From contig NZ_PXYI01000005.1 of assembly GCF_003012735.1 (NCBI RefSeq), forward strand, positions 62,001 to 126,000: a DNA stretch of 64,000 bases. Direction: 5' to 3'. Origin of the DNA: Allosphingosinicella deserti. Its GTDB lineage: Bacteria > Pseudomonadota > Alphaproteobacteria > Sphingomonadales > Sphingomonadaceae. The position numbers and the translations under genes were made by a program. Of the stretch, positions 1 to 10,347 are shown piece after piece (positions within the stretch are counted from its first letter, which is position 1; each line of letters starts with the position of its first letter). Under the pieces are notes generated by a model. That model did not search any database. It was not told the DNA's origin and saw only the letters and a program-made list of their open reading frames with translations.

Positions 1-2
1 GA

Positions 3-1667
3 AATGCGACCGTCTCCGGCCTCTGGAGCAATTCGGGAACCGAACTCAACGCGCGGATGGACTCCATGCCCTTGTCGGTGCTGGACATCGGTTGGCCGGA
101 GCTCGGCCTCGGCGGCTCTGCGTCGGGAACGCTCAACTACCGCTTCGCGGTGGACGGCAGTCAGCCGAGCGGCGATGCCAATCTGCGCATTCGCGGGCTG
201 ACTCGCTCCGGCCTGGTTCTCTCGTCGCGGCCGGTCGATATCGGGGTGGTCGCGCGGCTGTTGAACGGCAATGCCGGCGTCCGTGCGATCGCGGTGAGCG
301 AGGGACGCACCGTCGGGCGAGCCCAGGCGCGGCTGTCGCCGATCGGCGGCTCCGGCAACATCGCCGAGCGCCTGGCTGCCGCGCCGATGTTCGCGCAGAT
401 CCGCTACAATGGCCCGGCCGATACCTTGTGGCGGCTGACCGGGGTCGAGCTGCTCGATCTGAGCGGCCCGGTTGCGGTCGGCGCGGATGCGCGGGGCACC
501 CTCGCCAATCCGCAAATCCGCGGCTCGCTGCGGGCCGAGGGCGCGCGTCTGGAGAGCGCGGTCACCGGCATGGTGATCGACAATGTTCGTGCTGCCGGCC
601 GCTTCGGCGGCTCGCGGCTGGTGCTCGACAGCTTCAGCGGCACGACCAAACGTGGCGGCACGGTCAGCGGCCGTGCGACGCTCGATCTCGCCGGGCCGAA
701 GGGCTTCGGCATGGACATCACGCTCGATGCGCAGGCGGCGCAATTGCTCGACCGCGACGACATCCGTGCGCAGGTGACGGGGCCGATCGCGATCCGCTCG
801 GATGGCGAGGATGGCAGCATCTCCGGCAAGATCCGCCTGGTCAGCGGCAGCTTCCGCCTCGGCAGCGCGGCGGCCGCGACCCAGGTCGCACGGCTCCCGG
901 TGCGCGAGGTCAACCGGCCCGCCGACGAGCGGCCCGTGCCGCGCCGGCTGACACCGTGGGCCCTCGATCTCGACGTCGATGCGCCGGGGCGGCTGACCGT
1001 CACCGGGCTCGGCATCAACAGCGAGTGGAGCGCCGATCTCAAGATGGCGGGGACGGTTACCGAGCCGCGGATCACCGGGCGTGCGGATCTGGTCCGCGGC
1101 ACCTATGATTTCGCCGGGCGGCGGTTCGACCTCGAACGGGGGCAGATCCGGTTCCTCGGCGAAACTCCGATCAATCCGGTGCTCGACATCACCGCGGAAG
1201 GTGGCGTGCAGGGGCTGAACGCGGTGATCCGGGTCACCGGACGCGGGCTGCAGCCGGAAATCGGCTTCACCAGTACTCCGGCTTTGCCCCAGGACGAACT
1301 GCTCAGCCGTTTGCTGTTCGGCACCTCGATCACGAATTTGTCGGCGCCGGAAGCCTTGCAGCTTGCCGCTGCCGTCGCCTCGTTGAACAGCAGCGGTGGC
1401 GGGCTCGATCCGATCAACGCGGTGCGCGCCGCGACCGGGCTCGACCGGTTGCGGATCGTGCCGGCGGACATCACCACCGGCCAGGGCACCGCGATCGCCG
1501 CCGGCAAGTATCTCGGCCGCCGCGTCTATGTCGAAGTGGTCACCGATGCGCGCGGCTATTCGGCGACGATGGTCGAATATCAGATCACCCGTTGGCTTTC
1601 CCTGCTCTCCAGCATCTCCACGATCGGACGCGAGAGCGTCAACGTTCGCGTGTCGAAGGACTATTAG
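3..1667 (+). CDS. TamB-like translocation and assembly module protein, C-terminal part
   Basis: The reading frame is open from the window edge, so the N-terminus is missing; about 554 residues are visible. It consists of repeated short beta-strand stretches rich in Gly, Asp and Arg, typical of the long beta-groove of TamB/DUF490 proteins. The end (YVEVVTDARGYSATMVEYQI and RWLSLLSSIS) matches the conserved TamB C-terminal domain. In this family the protein spans the periplasm from the inner membrane and works with an Omp85 partner (TamA) in outer-membrane protein or lipid delivery. The partner would lie upstream, outside the window. The family call is by eye but the C-terminal signature is strong. 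Confidence 0.85.
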   Translation, partial: NATVSGLWSNSGTELNARMDSMPLSVLDIGWPELGLGGSASGTLNYRFAVDGSQPSGDANLRIRGLTRSGLVLSSRPVDIGVVARLLNGNAGVRAIAVSEGRTVGRAQARLSPIGGSGNIAERLAAAPMFAQIRYNGPADTLWRLTGVELLDLSGPVAVGADARGTLANPQIRGSLRAEGARLESAVTGMVIDNVRAAGRFGGSRLVLDSFSGTTKRGGTVSGRATLDLAGPKGFGMDITLDAQAAQLLDRDDIRAQVTGPIAIRSDGEDGSISGKIRLVSGSFRLGSAAAATQVARLPVREVNRPADERPVPRRLTPWALDLDVDAPGRLTVTGLGINSEWSADLKMAGTVTEPRITGRADLVRGTYDFAGRRFDLERGQIRFLGETPINPVLDITAEGGVQGLNAVIRVTGRGLQPEIGFTSTPALPQDELLSRLLFGTSITNLSAPEALQLAAAVASLNSSGGGLDPINAVRAATGLDRLRIVPADITTGQGTAIAAGKYLGRRVYVEVVTDARGYSATMVEYQITRWLSLLSSISTIGRESVNVRVSKDY

Positions 1668-1743
1668 CGAGCTTTTTCAAGCGCTCAGCACTTCGTTAAC
1701 GCCTCGGGCGTAGATTCGACCCTGCGAACGCATGAGGTGAATC

Positions 1744-2172
1744 ATGGGGTCGAAGATGATGGGCGATCGCGGTCGCCGGGCCGAGCGGATGTCGGTCGAC
1801 GTGGCGGCACGATTGCGGCCGAACGACTGGAGCCACGTCGAAGTGACGATGCTCGATCTTTCGGAGCTTGGCTTTCGCGCCCGCTGCGATGCCAGGCTCC
1901 AGCCCGGCGGCGGCATATCGCTCGACATCCCGGGGATCGGCGCCGTCGAAGCCCAGGTGGAATGGCGCAAGGCGAACCAGTTCGGAGCGCGGTTCTTCGT
2001 GCCGATCGATCTTTCCCGCTGCGAATGGACCCTTACGCAGCGCAGCCATGCACTTGCCGAGTTGCTCGTCGACCGTGCGCCCGCGCGCCGCTCCGCGCGG
2101 CAATTGGCCGACGCCCAGACCCGGCAAAAGGCCGTCGGAGCCTTGCCCATTCACAAGAGGGGCGTCGCGTGA
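1744..2172 (+). CDS. PilZ domain protein, putative c-di-GMP receptor
   Basis: A 142-residue protein. Near the N-terminus it has RRAER (the RxxxR type arginine motif) and then DLSELGFRA (the D/NxSxxG motif), which together bind c-di-GMP in PilZ domains. A strand pair around VEWRKANQFGARF completes the barrel. The last 50 residues are Arg/Ala-rich and helical. It sits just upstream of a GGDEF-EAL-PilZ protein on the same strand, so the two may act in one c-di-GMP circuit; that link is inference from position. The first ATG (1744) is used; no strong ribosome binding site decides it. Confidence 0.85.
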   Translation: MGSKMMGDRGRRAERMSVDVAARLRPNDWSHVEVTMLDLSELGFRARCDARLQPGGGISLDIPGIGAVEAQVEWRKANQFGARFFVPIDLSRCEWTLTQRSHALAELLVDRAPARRSARQLADAQTRQKAVGALPIHKRGVA

Positions 2173-2226
2173 CCCGCTAGACCTTCCTTAACCCGGCGGT
2201 GGCTAGGCTCAGGCCGCACCGCGCAT

Positions 2227-4965
2227 ATGCGGCAGAATGGGAACGAGCATTTGCGACAGGCGCGGTTTGCCGGAGTAAGCAAGGGGGGTGTCGAGCCTGC
2301 ACGCGCGATCTCTACCGCCGATTTCCTGATCGATCTGCGCCCACCCGGCGACGAAGCCGAAGCGGTCCTGGCCGGCGCCCGCGGCGCCACGATCGCTGCG
2401 GCGATCCCCTTCCTTGCCGCCGCGCACCTCGTCTGGGCGGGGGTCCTCCTCGTGACGCTGATCGCGCAGGGCCGGCCGGCCGGCATGGTACCGCTTCCCC
2501 TGATCGCGCTGCTCGCTTTGGATTTCCTGCTGTGGGGGCTGGTTCGTCGAACGGGCGGGCGGCCTCATCTCCGCCTCCAGATCGTCCTCGGCCACGCCTT
2601 GCTGTCGGGGTGCCTCTGTCTGGTCATAGCCTTGCTGCTGCAGGACGATACATCCTTGCCGGTCAAGGCGGCCTTCCTGCTTCTCGCCGGCACCGGCATT
2701 GCTGCGTGGTTCACCATCCCGCCTCTGCTCGCGGCCGGCTGTCTGGCCACCATCGCCGGGGTAACCCTGATCGGCAGCAACCCGGTTACGATCGGGATCG
2801 TGATCGCTGCCACGGCGTCGCTGGGCGTGTTCGGGCTGGTGCGGGCTGGCGAACTGATTTCGGGCATTCGCGCCAGGTTCGATGCGGAACGGGTCGCGCA
2901 CACCGCACTCCGTCTCGTCGCCGAGTTCGAAGAGAGCAAGCGCGGATGGTTCTGGGAGACCGATCCCGACGGCCGCATCACCTACCTCTCGGACGAGTTC
3001 GCGCGGCAGCTCGCTGGCGATGCGGAAGATGTTGTCGGCCGACCGATGCAGGATCTGCTGCGCGTCGGAGTCGCTGCGGCCGAAGGGGTGGCGCCCGGCG
3101 AGGGTCAGGACGCCGGGGATGCGGAACACGGGCTTGAGGCGCGTGAGGCGCGCCGTCTCCTCGCTTTCCATCTTTCCGCACGCTTCCCGTTCGCCGACGT
3201 CGCCGTCCGCGCACCTTCCGCCGAGGAAGCTTGGTGGTCGGTGTCGGGTACGCCGCATTTCGATCCCTGCGGCCGTTTTCTCGGCTTTCGCGGCATCGGC
3301 ACGAATCTCTCGGAACAGAGCCGCAGCGAGGCCGAGACCAGCAAGCTCGCCCGCTACGACAGCCTCACCGGTCTCCCGAACCGCCCGACCATGCGGGCGA
3401 TGCTCGACGCCGCACTGACCAATGCCGCCGAGCGGCTCCAGGGTTGCGCACTGTTGATGATCGATCTCGATCGGTTCAAGCAGGTCAACGACACGCTCGG
3501 CCACCCGGCCGGCGATACGTTGCTCAAGCTGGTCGCGCTCCGGCTTGGCGGGGTGATCGGGGACGACGGGCAGGTGGGTCGCCTCGGCGGCGACGAATTC
3601 GAGGCGATTCTACCTGGAATCGCCGAGGAGAGCCGCCTCTCCGAGATCGCCCGACGAATGATCGACGCCGTCTCCGAACCCTACGAGATCGAGGGACATC
3701 GGATCGAGATCGGCACGTCGGTCGGCATCGCGGTGGCACGACCGGGCAAGGCCTATTCGAACGCGCTGATCCGTGACGCTGACCTGGCGCTGTACGCGGC
3801 CAAGGCGGCGGGGAGGGGCACGTTCCGCCTGTTCGCGCCGCACATGCATGCCGAGGCCGCCGAGCGCCAGATCCTCGAATCCGAGCTTCGCGAGGCGCTC
3901 GCCAAGAACCAGTTGCGGCTGCACTTTCAGCCGATCGTCGAATCGCTGTCGGAAGAAGTGGTCGCGTTCGAGGCATTGCTGCGATGGCAGCATCCGACTC
4001 GCGGCCTGCTTTTGCCGTCGGTCCTGGTGCCGCTCGCCGAGGAGATCGGGCTGATGCCGCGGATCGGCGACTGGGTCGTCCGCACCGCGTGCGCGGAGGC
4101 GGCGCGCTGGCCGGAGCATGTCCGCATCGCCGTCAATCTCTCACCCAGCCAGTTCGCCGATGCAGCGCTCGGCACGGTCGTCGCCAACGCCCTCGCCGCT
4201 TCGGGCCTGGCACCGGAGCGCCTGGAGCTGGAGATCACCGAGGCGGTGTTCCCGGCCGACGGGGTGGGTCCGGAGCGGATCCTCAAGGCCCTGAAGGGCC
4301 TCGGTGTCCGCCTCGCGCTCGACAATTTCGGCACGGGTCGGTCGGGGCTCGGCCACTTGCGCGAATCGCCGCTCGACAAGATCAAGATCGATCAGAGCTT
4401 CGTCCGCGGCGCAGCCGCTCCGCACAGCCGCAACGCCGCCATCATCCGCTCGATCGTCGTGCTCGCCGAGAGCCTGGGCATGGACACCACTGCGGAAGGC
4501 GCGGAGACGCTGGAGGAAGTCACCTTGATCCGCAGCCTCGGCTGCAGCCAGGTCCAAGGTTTCATCTTCGGCAAGCCCGTCCCGTGCGACCAAGCGCTCG
4601 CGCTCGCATCGGCGAGCAACCCGAGCGGCGGCGAGGCCGGCTTCGCCCGTCCGCCGCGCCACCGCCTGATCCGCATGGGCGCGCTTCAGATCGGCGAGGA
4701 GCGCCTGCCGGTCCGCCTGCGCAACATCTCGGAAGGCGGCGCGATGATCGAATGCGATCGGACCTTGTCGCCGGACACGCCGGTTCAGCTCGACCTCGAA
4801 GATGCCGGTCGTCTCGAAGCCGATGTGCGCTGGTGCCAGCGCGGACAGATCGGGCTGCGCTTTGTCGCCCGGTTCGAGCTGGCGCGCCTCGCCCGGTCTA
4901 AGCCGACGCGGCCAAAAGCGGTGATGCCGCGCTATCTCGAACCTCCGAACAAGCGCCAGGGCTGA
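2227..4965 (+). CDS. Membrane-anchored diguanylate cyclase/phosphodiesterase with C-terminal PilZ domain
   Basis: A 912-residue c-di-GMP enzyme. The N-terminus carries several hydrophobic helices (about residues 50-205), followed by a PAS-like region (about 225-365), GGDEF (motif at 454-458, intact GGDEF), EAL (motif E582-A-L) and a PilZ domain near the C-terminus with PPRHRLIR and NISEGGAMIE. In the EAL part most catalytic signatures are present (VNLSPSQ, LEITEAVF, DKIKIDQSF, AEGAET), but the usual DDFGTG is D699-N700-FGTG. The second Asp is a metal ligand in active EAL enzymes, so phosphodiesterase activity may be weakened. The PilZ domain could give product sensing in cis. The start is the only ATG near the beginning of the frame and lacks a clear ribosome site. 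Confidence 0.92.
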   Translation: MRQNGNEHLRQARFAGVSKGGVEPARAISTADFLIDLRPPGDEAEAVLAGARGATIAAAIPFLAAAHLVWAGVLLVTLIAQGRPAGMVPLPLIALLALDFLLWGLVRRTGGRPHLRLQIVLGHALLSGCLCLVIALLLQDDTSLPVKAAFLLLAGTGIAAWFTIPPLLAAGCLATIAGVTLIGSNPVTIGIVIAATASLGVFGLVRAGELISGIRARFDAERVAHTALRLVAEFEESKRGWFWETDPDGRITYLSDEFARQLAGDAEDVVGRPMQDLLRVGVAAAEGVAPGEGQDAGDAEHGLEAREARRLLAFHLSARFPFADVAVRAPSAEEAWWSVSGTPHFDPCGRFLGFRGIGTNLSEQSRSEAETSKLARYDSLTGLPNRPTMRAMLDAALTNAAERLQGCALLMIDLDRFKQVNDTLGHPAGDTLLKLVALRLGGVIGDDGQVGRLGGDEFEAILPGIAEESRLSEIARRMIDAVSEPYEIEGHRIEIGTSVGIAVARPGKAYSNALIRDADLALYAAKAAGRGTFRLFAPHMHAEAAERQILESELREALAKNQLRLHFQPIVESLSEEVVAFEALLRWQHPTRGLLLPSVLVPLAEEIGLMPRIGDWVVRTACAEAARWPEHVRIAVNLSPSQFADAALGTVVANALAASGLAPERLELEITEAVFPADGVGPERILKALKGLGVRLALDNFGTGRSGLGHLRESPLDKIKIDQSFVRGAAAPHSRNAAIIRSIVVLAESLGMDTTAEGAETLEEVTLIRSLGCSQVQGFIFGKPVPCDQALALASASNPSGGEAGFARPPRHRLIRMGALQIGEERLPVRLRNISEGGAMIECDRTLSPDTPVQLDLEDAGRLEADVRWCQRGQIGLRFVARFELARLARSKPTRPKAVMPRYLEPPNKRQG

Positions 4966-5001
4966 ACGGACAGCGGCGGATTTCTCAGACGGACCAGGCG
5001 G

Positions 5002-7824
5002 CTATTTGGCGGCGTCCGGCACCACTTCCATCTTCCAGGCCCGGACGTCGGTCAGATATGCCTCTGCTGCCTTCTGCAGATCGGCGGCAGTGATCGCCTG
5101 ATACTGACCGAGCCCCTGCTCGATGCTTGCAGCGACCCCCGGGTTGGTCTGCACATTGGCGAGCTCCGACAGCCACCATTGATTGCTCGCCTTCTGACGG
5201 ATGATGTTCTCGACCAGCGGCTTGCGTGCACGCTGGAGCTCGTCGGCGTCGACCGGCGTGGTCCTGAGCGAGGCGGCGATCTTCTCCGCATCGGCGAGGA
5301 AGGCGTCGAGCTTCTCGGGCGGCGCCTCGATCTGCGCCGCGAGATAGCCGTAGCCGCGGAACGTCTCGGACGCATTGTGGCCGGCGCTCGGACTGTAGGT
5401 CGTGCCCTGCTTCTCGCGGATCTCGTCGGTAAGCCGCAGCTGCAGCACCTGGCCGAGCAGGTTCAGGGTCCGCGTCTTCTTCTGGTCGGCATAGAAATCG
5501 ACCGTCGGCCAGGCGATGAAGGCGAGCCCCTGGTCGGCGCGTCCCTTGTGGGTGGCGCGGACCAGGCCAGGCGCGGGAAAAGCGATCTTGCCGGCATCGG
5601 CCGGCATCGCGTCTGGCTTGCGCGGCGGCAGCGCGCCGAACGTGGTCGCAACCTGCTGGACCGCCGTGTCGACGTCGATGTCGCCCACCATGATGATCTC
5701 GATCGGCCCGCTGGCGAGCGGACCGGCGGCCAGAGCCTTGGCTCCCGCCAGGTCCGCAGCGGCGATTTCCTGCCGCGTCGGAAAGGCCCAGCGTCTGTCG
5801 CCGCCGTGAAGCAGTACACCGGAGTCGCGGTTGAAGACTCCGCCGGGGGTGCTCTGCAATTGGTCGTGGATCGGATCCCCGACCGCGCGCAGCCGGTCCC
5901 AGGCTGCCGGGCGCAATGCAGGATCGGTGGTATAGGCGGCGAGCACCTGCAGCTGGGTGGCGATATCGGCCGGCCGCGTGCGTCCGCCGAGCACGAAGGC
6001 ATCGTCGTTGATCGCGAAATCGGCCCCGAATACCCTGGTGTTGAGCGCCTCCTGCATGTCCTCCTGGCTGATCTTGCCGAGACCGCCGAGGCCGTAGGCG
6101 CCGGAGGCGAGCATGAAGGCGGGAACGGTGGCCGCGGGCGAGACGTCGAGCGTGCCGTTGCCGAAGCGGGCGGCGACGAGGATTTCGTCCCTGCGGAAGT
6201 CGGTCGGCTTGATCGTCAGGCGCACGCCGTTGGCAAAGCGTACCGTGGTCACGCCAAGCGCCGCGATCTGCTTGCGCTCGGCTATCCCGCCGGGCTTGCC
6301 GAATGTCTCATATGGCCAGGCCGCCGCCTGTTTGACCGCACCGGCGCTGACCGGAGTTGCAGCCGCAGCCTGGTAGGCGGCCAGCAAGGCGGGCTCGCCC
6401 CCTTCCAGAGGGGTCGGCGCGGTCAGATACACGAGCGGCGCGCCGGCGAATTGCGCACGAAACGCGGCGGCGACCCGCTCGGCCCTCAGATCCCTCACCG
6501 CCAGATCGAACTCGGCCAGCGAGTCCGCAGGCGCCTGGAACACAGTGTCCTCGCTGGCCGCGGCAAGCATGGCCTGCGCTAGCGCGTTGGACGGGCGTGT
6601 CGCTGCACCGGCCGCGCCGTTGATCAGGGCTGTCCGGATCTCGGCAACCTCACGATCGAGTTCGGCCTGGGTGAAGCCGAAGCGCGCCGCACGGCGCTGC
6701 TCGCTCTCCAGCGCTGCCAGCGTCTCCTTCCATTTGCCGGGCTTGGCGATGCCGACGACCTGGGTGATTTCGGCGCGCTCGGCCTGCTCGCTCTTGCCGC
6801 TGCCGGCGAAGACGAACGGCGCCTCGGCCTCGGCGCCGATCCGCTGGAAGCGGCGGTTGAGGATGCGCAGGCCGAGCTCGGGCAAGAGACTTTCGGTGCG
6901 CACGGCGCGGCTGTCGGGCCTGAGATCGGGCGGCCTCACCCAGCTCAAGGAGACGCGGTTCGGCACGCCCGGATCGATGAAGACGTGGCTTTCGGCGCTG
7001 CGGGCCGCGATGCGCGACGGTGCAAGCTCCGGGCCCGCCTTGCCGCGCGGCGTCCAGCTCCCGAACGAGTCGCGGATCTTCTTCTCCATCGCGTCGACGT
7101 CGAAGTCGCCGACGGCAATCAGGGTCGCCCGGTCGGGCCGGTAATAAGCGTCGTAGAATTCCTTGAAAGCGGCTTGGGACACGCTCTTCAGCACCTCCGT
7201 CTTGCCGATCGGGAGGCGGTCAGGGAGGATGTCGCCCTTCAGCAGATAGGAGAGTTCGTCCTCGGCGTTGCGGAGCTGCGGTGTCGCGCGGGTGCGCTCC
7301 TCGGACAGGATGATGCCGCGCTCGCTGTCGATCGCCGATGGTAGAAAGGTCGCCTCGCCGGCGACCTCGCGGAGCAGGAAGATGGCGGTGTCGATCGTCT
7401 CCGCGTCCGTTTCCGGCAGATCGAGCATGTAGACGGTCTGCTGGAAATCGGTCGACGCATTGGTGTCCGGGCCAAATTTGAGGCCGGCGCGCTCGAGCCG
7501 CTTGATCATCTCGCCTTCGGGCACGTTCCTGGTGCCGTTCAGCACCATATGTTCGATGAAATGGGCGAGCCCGCGCTGATCTTCGCGTTCGGCCATCGAT
7601 CCGACGTCGATCCTGAGGCGCAGCGAGGCATTGTGCGGCGGAGTCGCGTTGCGCAGGATCTGGTAGCGCATGCCGTTGGACAGCATGCCGTAGCGCACGG
7701 CGGGATCGGCCTTGAGATCGGAAACCACCGCCCCGGTCGACGCCACCGGCGCGGGCGCCGCCGATTGCCCGCCGGCGGCAAGGGCGAGCGCAAGCGCCGT
7801 CCCGACGAGATGAACGTAGCGCAT
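5002..7824 (-). CDS. M16 family zinc metallopeptidase, exported, two-domain
   Basis: A 940-residue insulinase/pitrilysin-type protein. The start at 7824 (MRYVHLVGTALALAL) is chosen because it has a GGGGAG ribosome site about 10 nt upstream and begins a signal peptide; the frame continues upstream without support. The inverted zinc motif HFIEH is at 88-92, and ERGIILSEERT supplies the distal glutamate. The second half repeats the M16 fold without a zinc motif (the LVRATHKG region), as in paired M16 enzymes. It probably degrades peptides in the periplasm. It lies downstream of glnA on the same strand but is separated from it by a terminator, so it likely has its own promoter. Confidence 0.92.
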   Translation of the reverse strand: MRYVHLVGTALALALAAGGQSAAPAPVASTGAVVSDLKADPAVRYGMLSNGMRYQILRNATPPHNASLRLRIDVGSMAEREDQRGLAHFIEHMVLNGTRNVPEGEMIKRLERAGLKFGPDTNASTDFQQTVYMLDLPETDAETIDTAIFLLREVAGEATFLPSAIDSERGIILSEERTRATPQLRNAEDELSYLLKGDILPDRLPIGKTEVLKSVSQAAFKEFYDAYYRPDRATLIAVGDFDVDAMEKKIRDSFGSWTPRGKAGPELAPSRIAARSAESHVFIDPGVPNRVSLSWVRPPDLRPDSRAVRTESLLPELGLRILNRRFQRIGAEAEAPFVFAGSGKSEQAERAEITQVVGIAKPGKWKETLAALESEQRRAARFGFTQAELDREVAEIRTALINGAAGAATRPSNALAQAMLAAASEDTVFQAPADSLAEFDLAVRDLRAERVAAAFRAQFAGAPLVYLTAPTPLEGGEPALLAAYQAAAATPVSAGAVKQAAAWPYETFGKPGGIAERKQIAALGVTTVRFANGVRLTIKPTDFRRDEILVAARFGNGTLDVSPAATVPAFMLASGAYGLGGLGKISQEDMQEALNTRVFGADFAINDDAFVLGGRTRPADIATQLQVLAAYTTDPALRPAAWDRLRAVGDPIHDQLQSTPGGVFNRDSGVLLHGGDRRWAFPTRQEIAAADLAGAKALAAGPLASGPIEIIMVGDIDVDTAVQQVATTFGALPPRKPDAMPADAGKIAFPAPGLVRATHKGRADQGLAFIAWPTVDFYADQKKTRTLNLLGQVLQLRLTDEIREKQGTTYSPSAGHNASETFRGYGYLAAQIEAPPEKLDAFLADAEKIAASLRTTPVDADELQRARKPLVENIIRQKASNQWWLSELANVQTNPGVAASIEQGLGQYQAITAADLQKAAEAYLTDVRAWKMEVVPDAAK

Positions 7825-7982
7825 GCTCTGGAAACTCCCCACATCGGCGTCACGCCGAACCCGCTCCGAAGATAGTCCAACCCGCTGAGTCCACAAGGCT
7901 TCTCGCCCGCAGCTCGGCGCATTTCCGGCGGTGCCCAAGTGCGTCTGTTCCGGCTGTCAAAGACGCTCGCATCAAACGGAAG

Positions 7983-8016
7983 AAGGCCCCCGCCCGGTGT
8001 CCCGGACGGAGGCCTT
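7983..8016 (-). terminator. Rho-independent terminator after glnA
   Basis: On the minus strand, AAGGCCTCCGTCCGG and CCGGGCGGGGGCCTT form a 15-bp stem (two G-U pairs) with a four-base loop, followed by CTTCTTCCGTTT. It lies about 30 nt after the glnA stop and should separate glnA from the M16 peptidase gene. Confidence 0.8.
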
Positions 8017-8044
8017 CCTGGTGGTCTCGAATGAGTCTTCGAGC

Positions 8045-9457
8045 TCAGCTCGAATAATACATGTCGTATTCGACCGGGCTCGGCGTGGTTTCCCAGCGAA
8101 GCTGGTCCTGCCACTTGAGCTCGATATAGGCGTCGATCTGGTCCTCGGTGAACACGTCGCCCTTGGTCAGGAAGTCGTGGTCGGCCTCGAGCGAGTTCAG
8201 CGCTTCGCGGAGCGAGCCGCACACGGTCGGCACCTGGACGAGTTCCTGCGGCGGCAGGTCGTACAAATTCTTGTCCATCGGCTCGCCCGGGTGGATGCGG
8301 TTCTGGATGCCGTCGAGGCCGGCCATCAGGATCGCCGCATAAGCGAGATACGGATTGGCGAGCGCATCCGGGAAGCGGAATTCGACGCGCTTGGCCTTTT
8401 CGCCGGTGCCGTAGGGGATACGGCACGATGCGGAGCGGTTGCGGCTCGAATAAGCGAGCAGCACCGGCGCCTCGAAGCCCGGAACGAGCCGCTTGTAGCT
8501 GTTCGTCGACGGGTTCGTGAAGGCGTTCAGCGCTTTGGCGTGCTTGATCACGCCGCCGATGAAGAACAAGGCGGTCTCGGACAGGCCGGCATAGCCGTTG
8601 CCCGCGAACAGCGGCTTGCCGCCGTTCCAGATCGACATGTGGGTGTGCATGCCCGACCCGTTGTCCGACTTGATCGGCTTCGGCATGAAGGTCGCGGTCT
8701 TGCCATAGGCATTGGCGACCATGTGCACGACATACTTGTAGATCTGCATGCGGTCGGCGGTTTCGACCAGCTTGCCGTAGGTAAGGCCGAGCTCGTGTTG
8801 CGCGGCCGCCACCTCATGGTGGTGTTTGTCGCAGGGCAGGCCCATTTCGAGCATGGTCGAGACCATCTCGCCGCGGATGTCGACGGCGCTGTCGACCGGG
8901 GCGACGGGGAAATAGCCGCCCTTGGCGCGCGGACGGTGGCCGAGATTTCCGACATCATATTCGCGGCCGGTGTTGGTCGGCAGCTCGATGTCGTCGATCC
9001 GATAGTAGGAGCTGTTGTAGCTGTCCTCGAAGCGGACGTCGTCGAACATGAAGAATTCGGCTTCCGGGCCGACGAACACGGTGTCGCCAATGCCGGTGGT
9101 CTTGAGGTAATCCTCGGCGCGCTTGGCGGTCGAGCGCGGATCGCGGGCGTAAAGCTCGCCGGTGCCCGGATCGACGATGTCGCAGAACAGGATCATCATC
9201 GGGGTCGCCGAGAACGGATCGACATAGACCGCGTCCAGATCCGGCTTCAGGATCATGTCGCTCTCGTTGATCGCCTTCCAGCCCTCGATGGACGAGCCGT
9301 CGAACATGAAGCCGTCGGTCAGCTGGTCCTCGTCGATCGCGGACGCGACCATCGAAAGGTGCTGCCACTTGCCCTTTGGATCGGTGAAGCGAAGATCGAC
9401 CCACTCGATCTCCTCGTCCTTGATCCGGCTCAGAATCTTGCCCGCGTCGCTGGCCAT
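8045..9457 (-). CDS. glnA: Type I glutamine synthetase
   Basis: A 470-residue enzyme that makes glutamine from glutamate, ammonia and ATP; it is the entry point of nitrogen assimilation in the cytoplasm. Recognisable blocks: [10 protein letters not shown] (substrate-binding loop), [10 protein letters not shown] (metal-binding glutamates), [10 protein letters not shown] and NRSASCRIP. Tyr at about 399 in [10 protein letters not shown] is the site adenylylated by GlnE in this class, so regulation by adenylylation is expected. The length equals the GSI-beta family norm. AAAGGA precedes the ATG. The gene follows glnB by 152 nt on the same strand, the usual alphaproteobacterial order. Confidence 0.98.
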   Translation of the reverse strand: MASDAGKILSRIKDEEIEWVDLRFTDPKGKWQHLSMVASAIDEDQLTDGFMFDGSSIEGWKAINESDMILKPDLDAVYVDPFSATPMMILFCDIVDPGTGELYARDPRSTAKRAEDYLKTTGIGDTVFVGPEAEFFMFDDVRFEDSYNSSYYRIDDIELPTNTGREYDVGNLGHRPRAKGGYFPVAPVDSAVDIRGEMVSTMLEMGLPCDKHHHEVAAAQHELGLTYGKLVETADRMQIYKYVVHMVANAYGKTATFMPKPIKSDNGSGMHTHMSIWNGGKPLFAGNGYAGLSETALFFIGGVIKHAKALNAFTNPSTNSYKRLVPGFEAPVLLAYSSRNRSASCRIPYGTGEKAKRVEFRFPDALANPYLAYAAILMAGLDGIQNRIHPGEPMDKNLYDLPPQELVQVPTVCGSLREALNSLEADHDFLTKGDVFTEDQIDAYIELKWQDQLRWETTPSPVEYDMYYSS

Positions 9458-9609
9458 CTACGTCAGTCCTTTGCTCACTTGGCGCCCGGCAGCGCCGGTG
9501 CGCGTTCGATGATGTACGCGCTCCACCGTAGGCAAAGCCGGCTCCAAGCCGGATCACTTCTGGTCAAGCGGCCCCAACCCCCGTCCCGGGCGCCCGCCCG
9601 GCACGAAAC

Positions 9610-10347
<738 letters not shown>

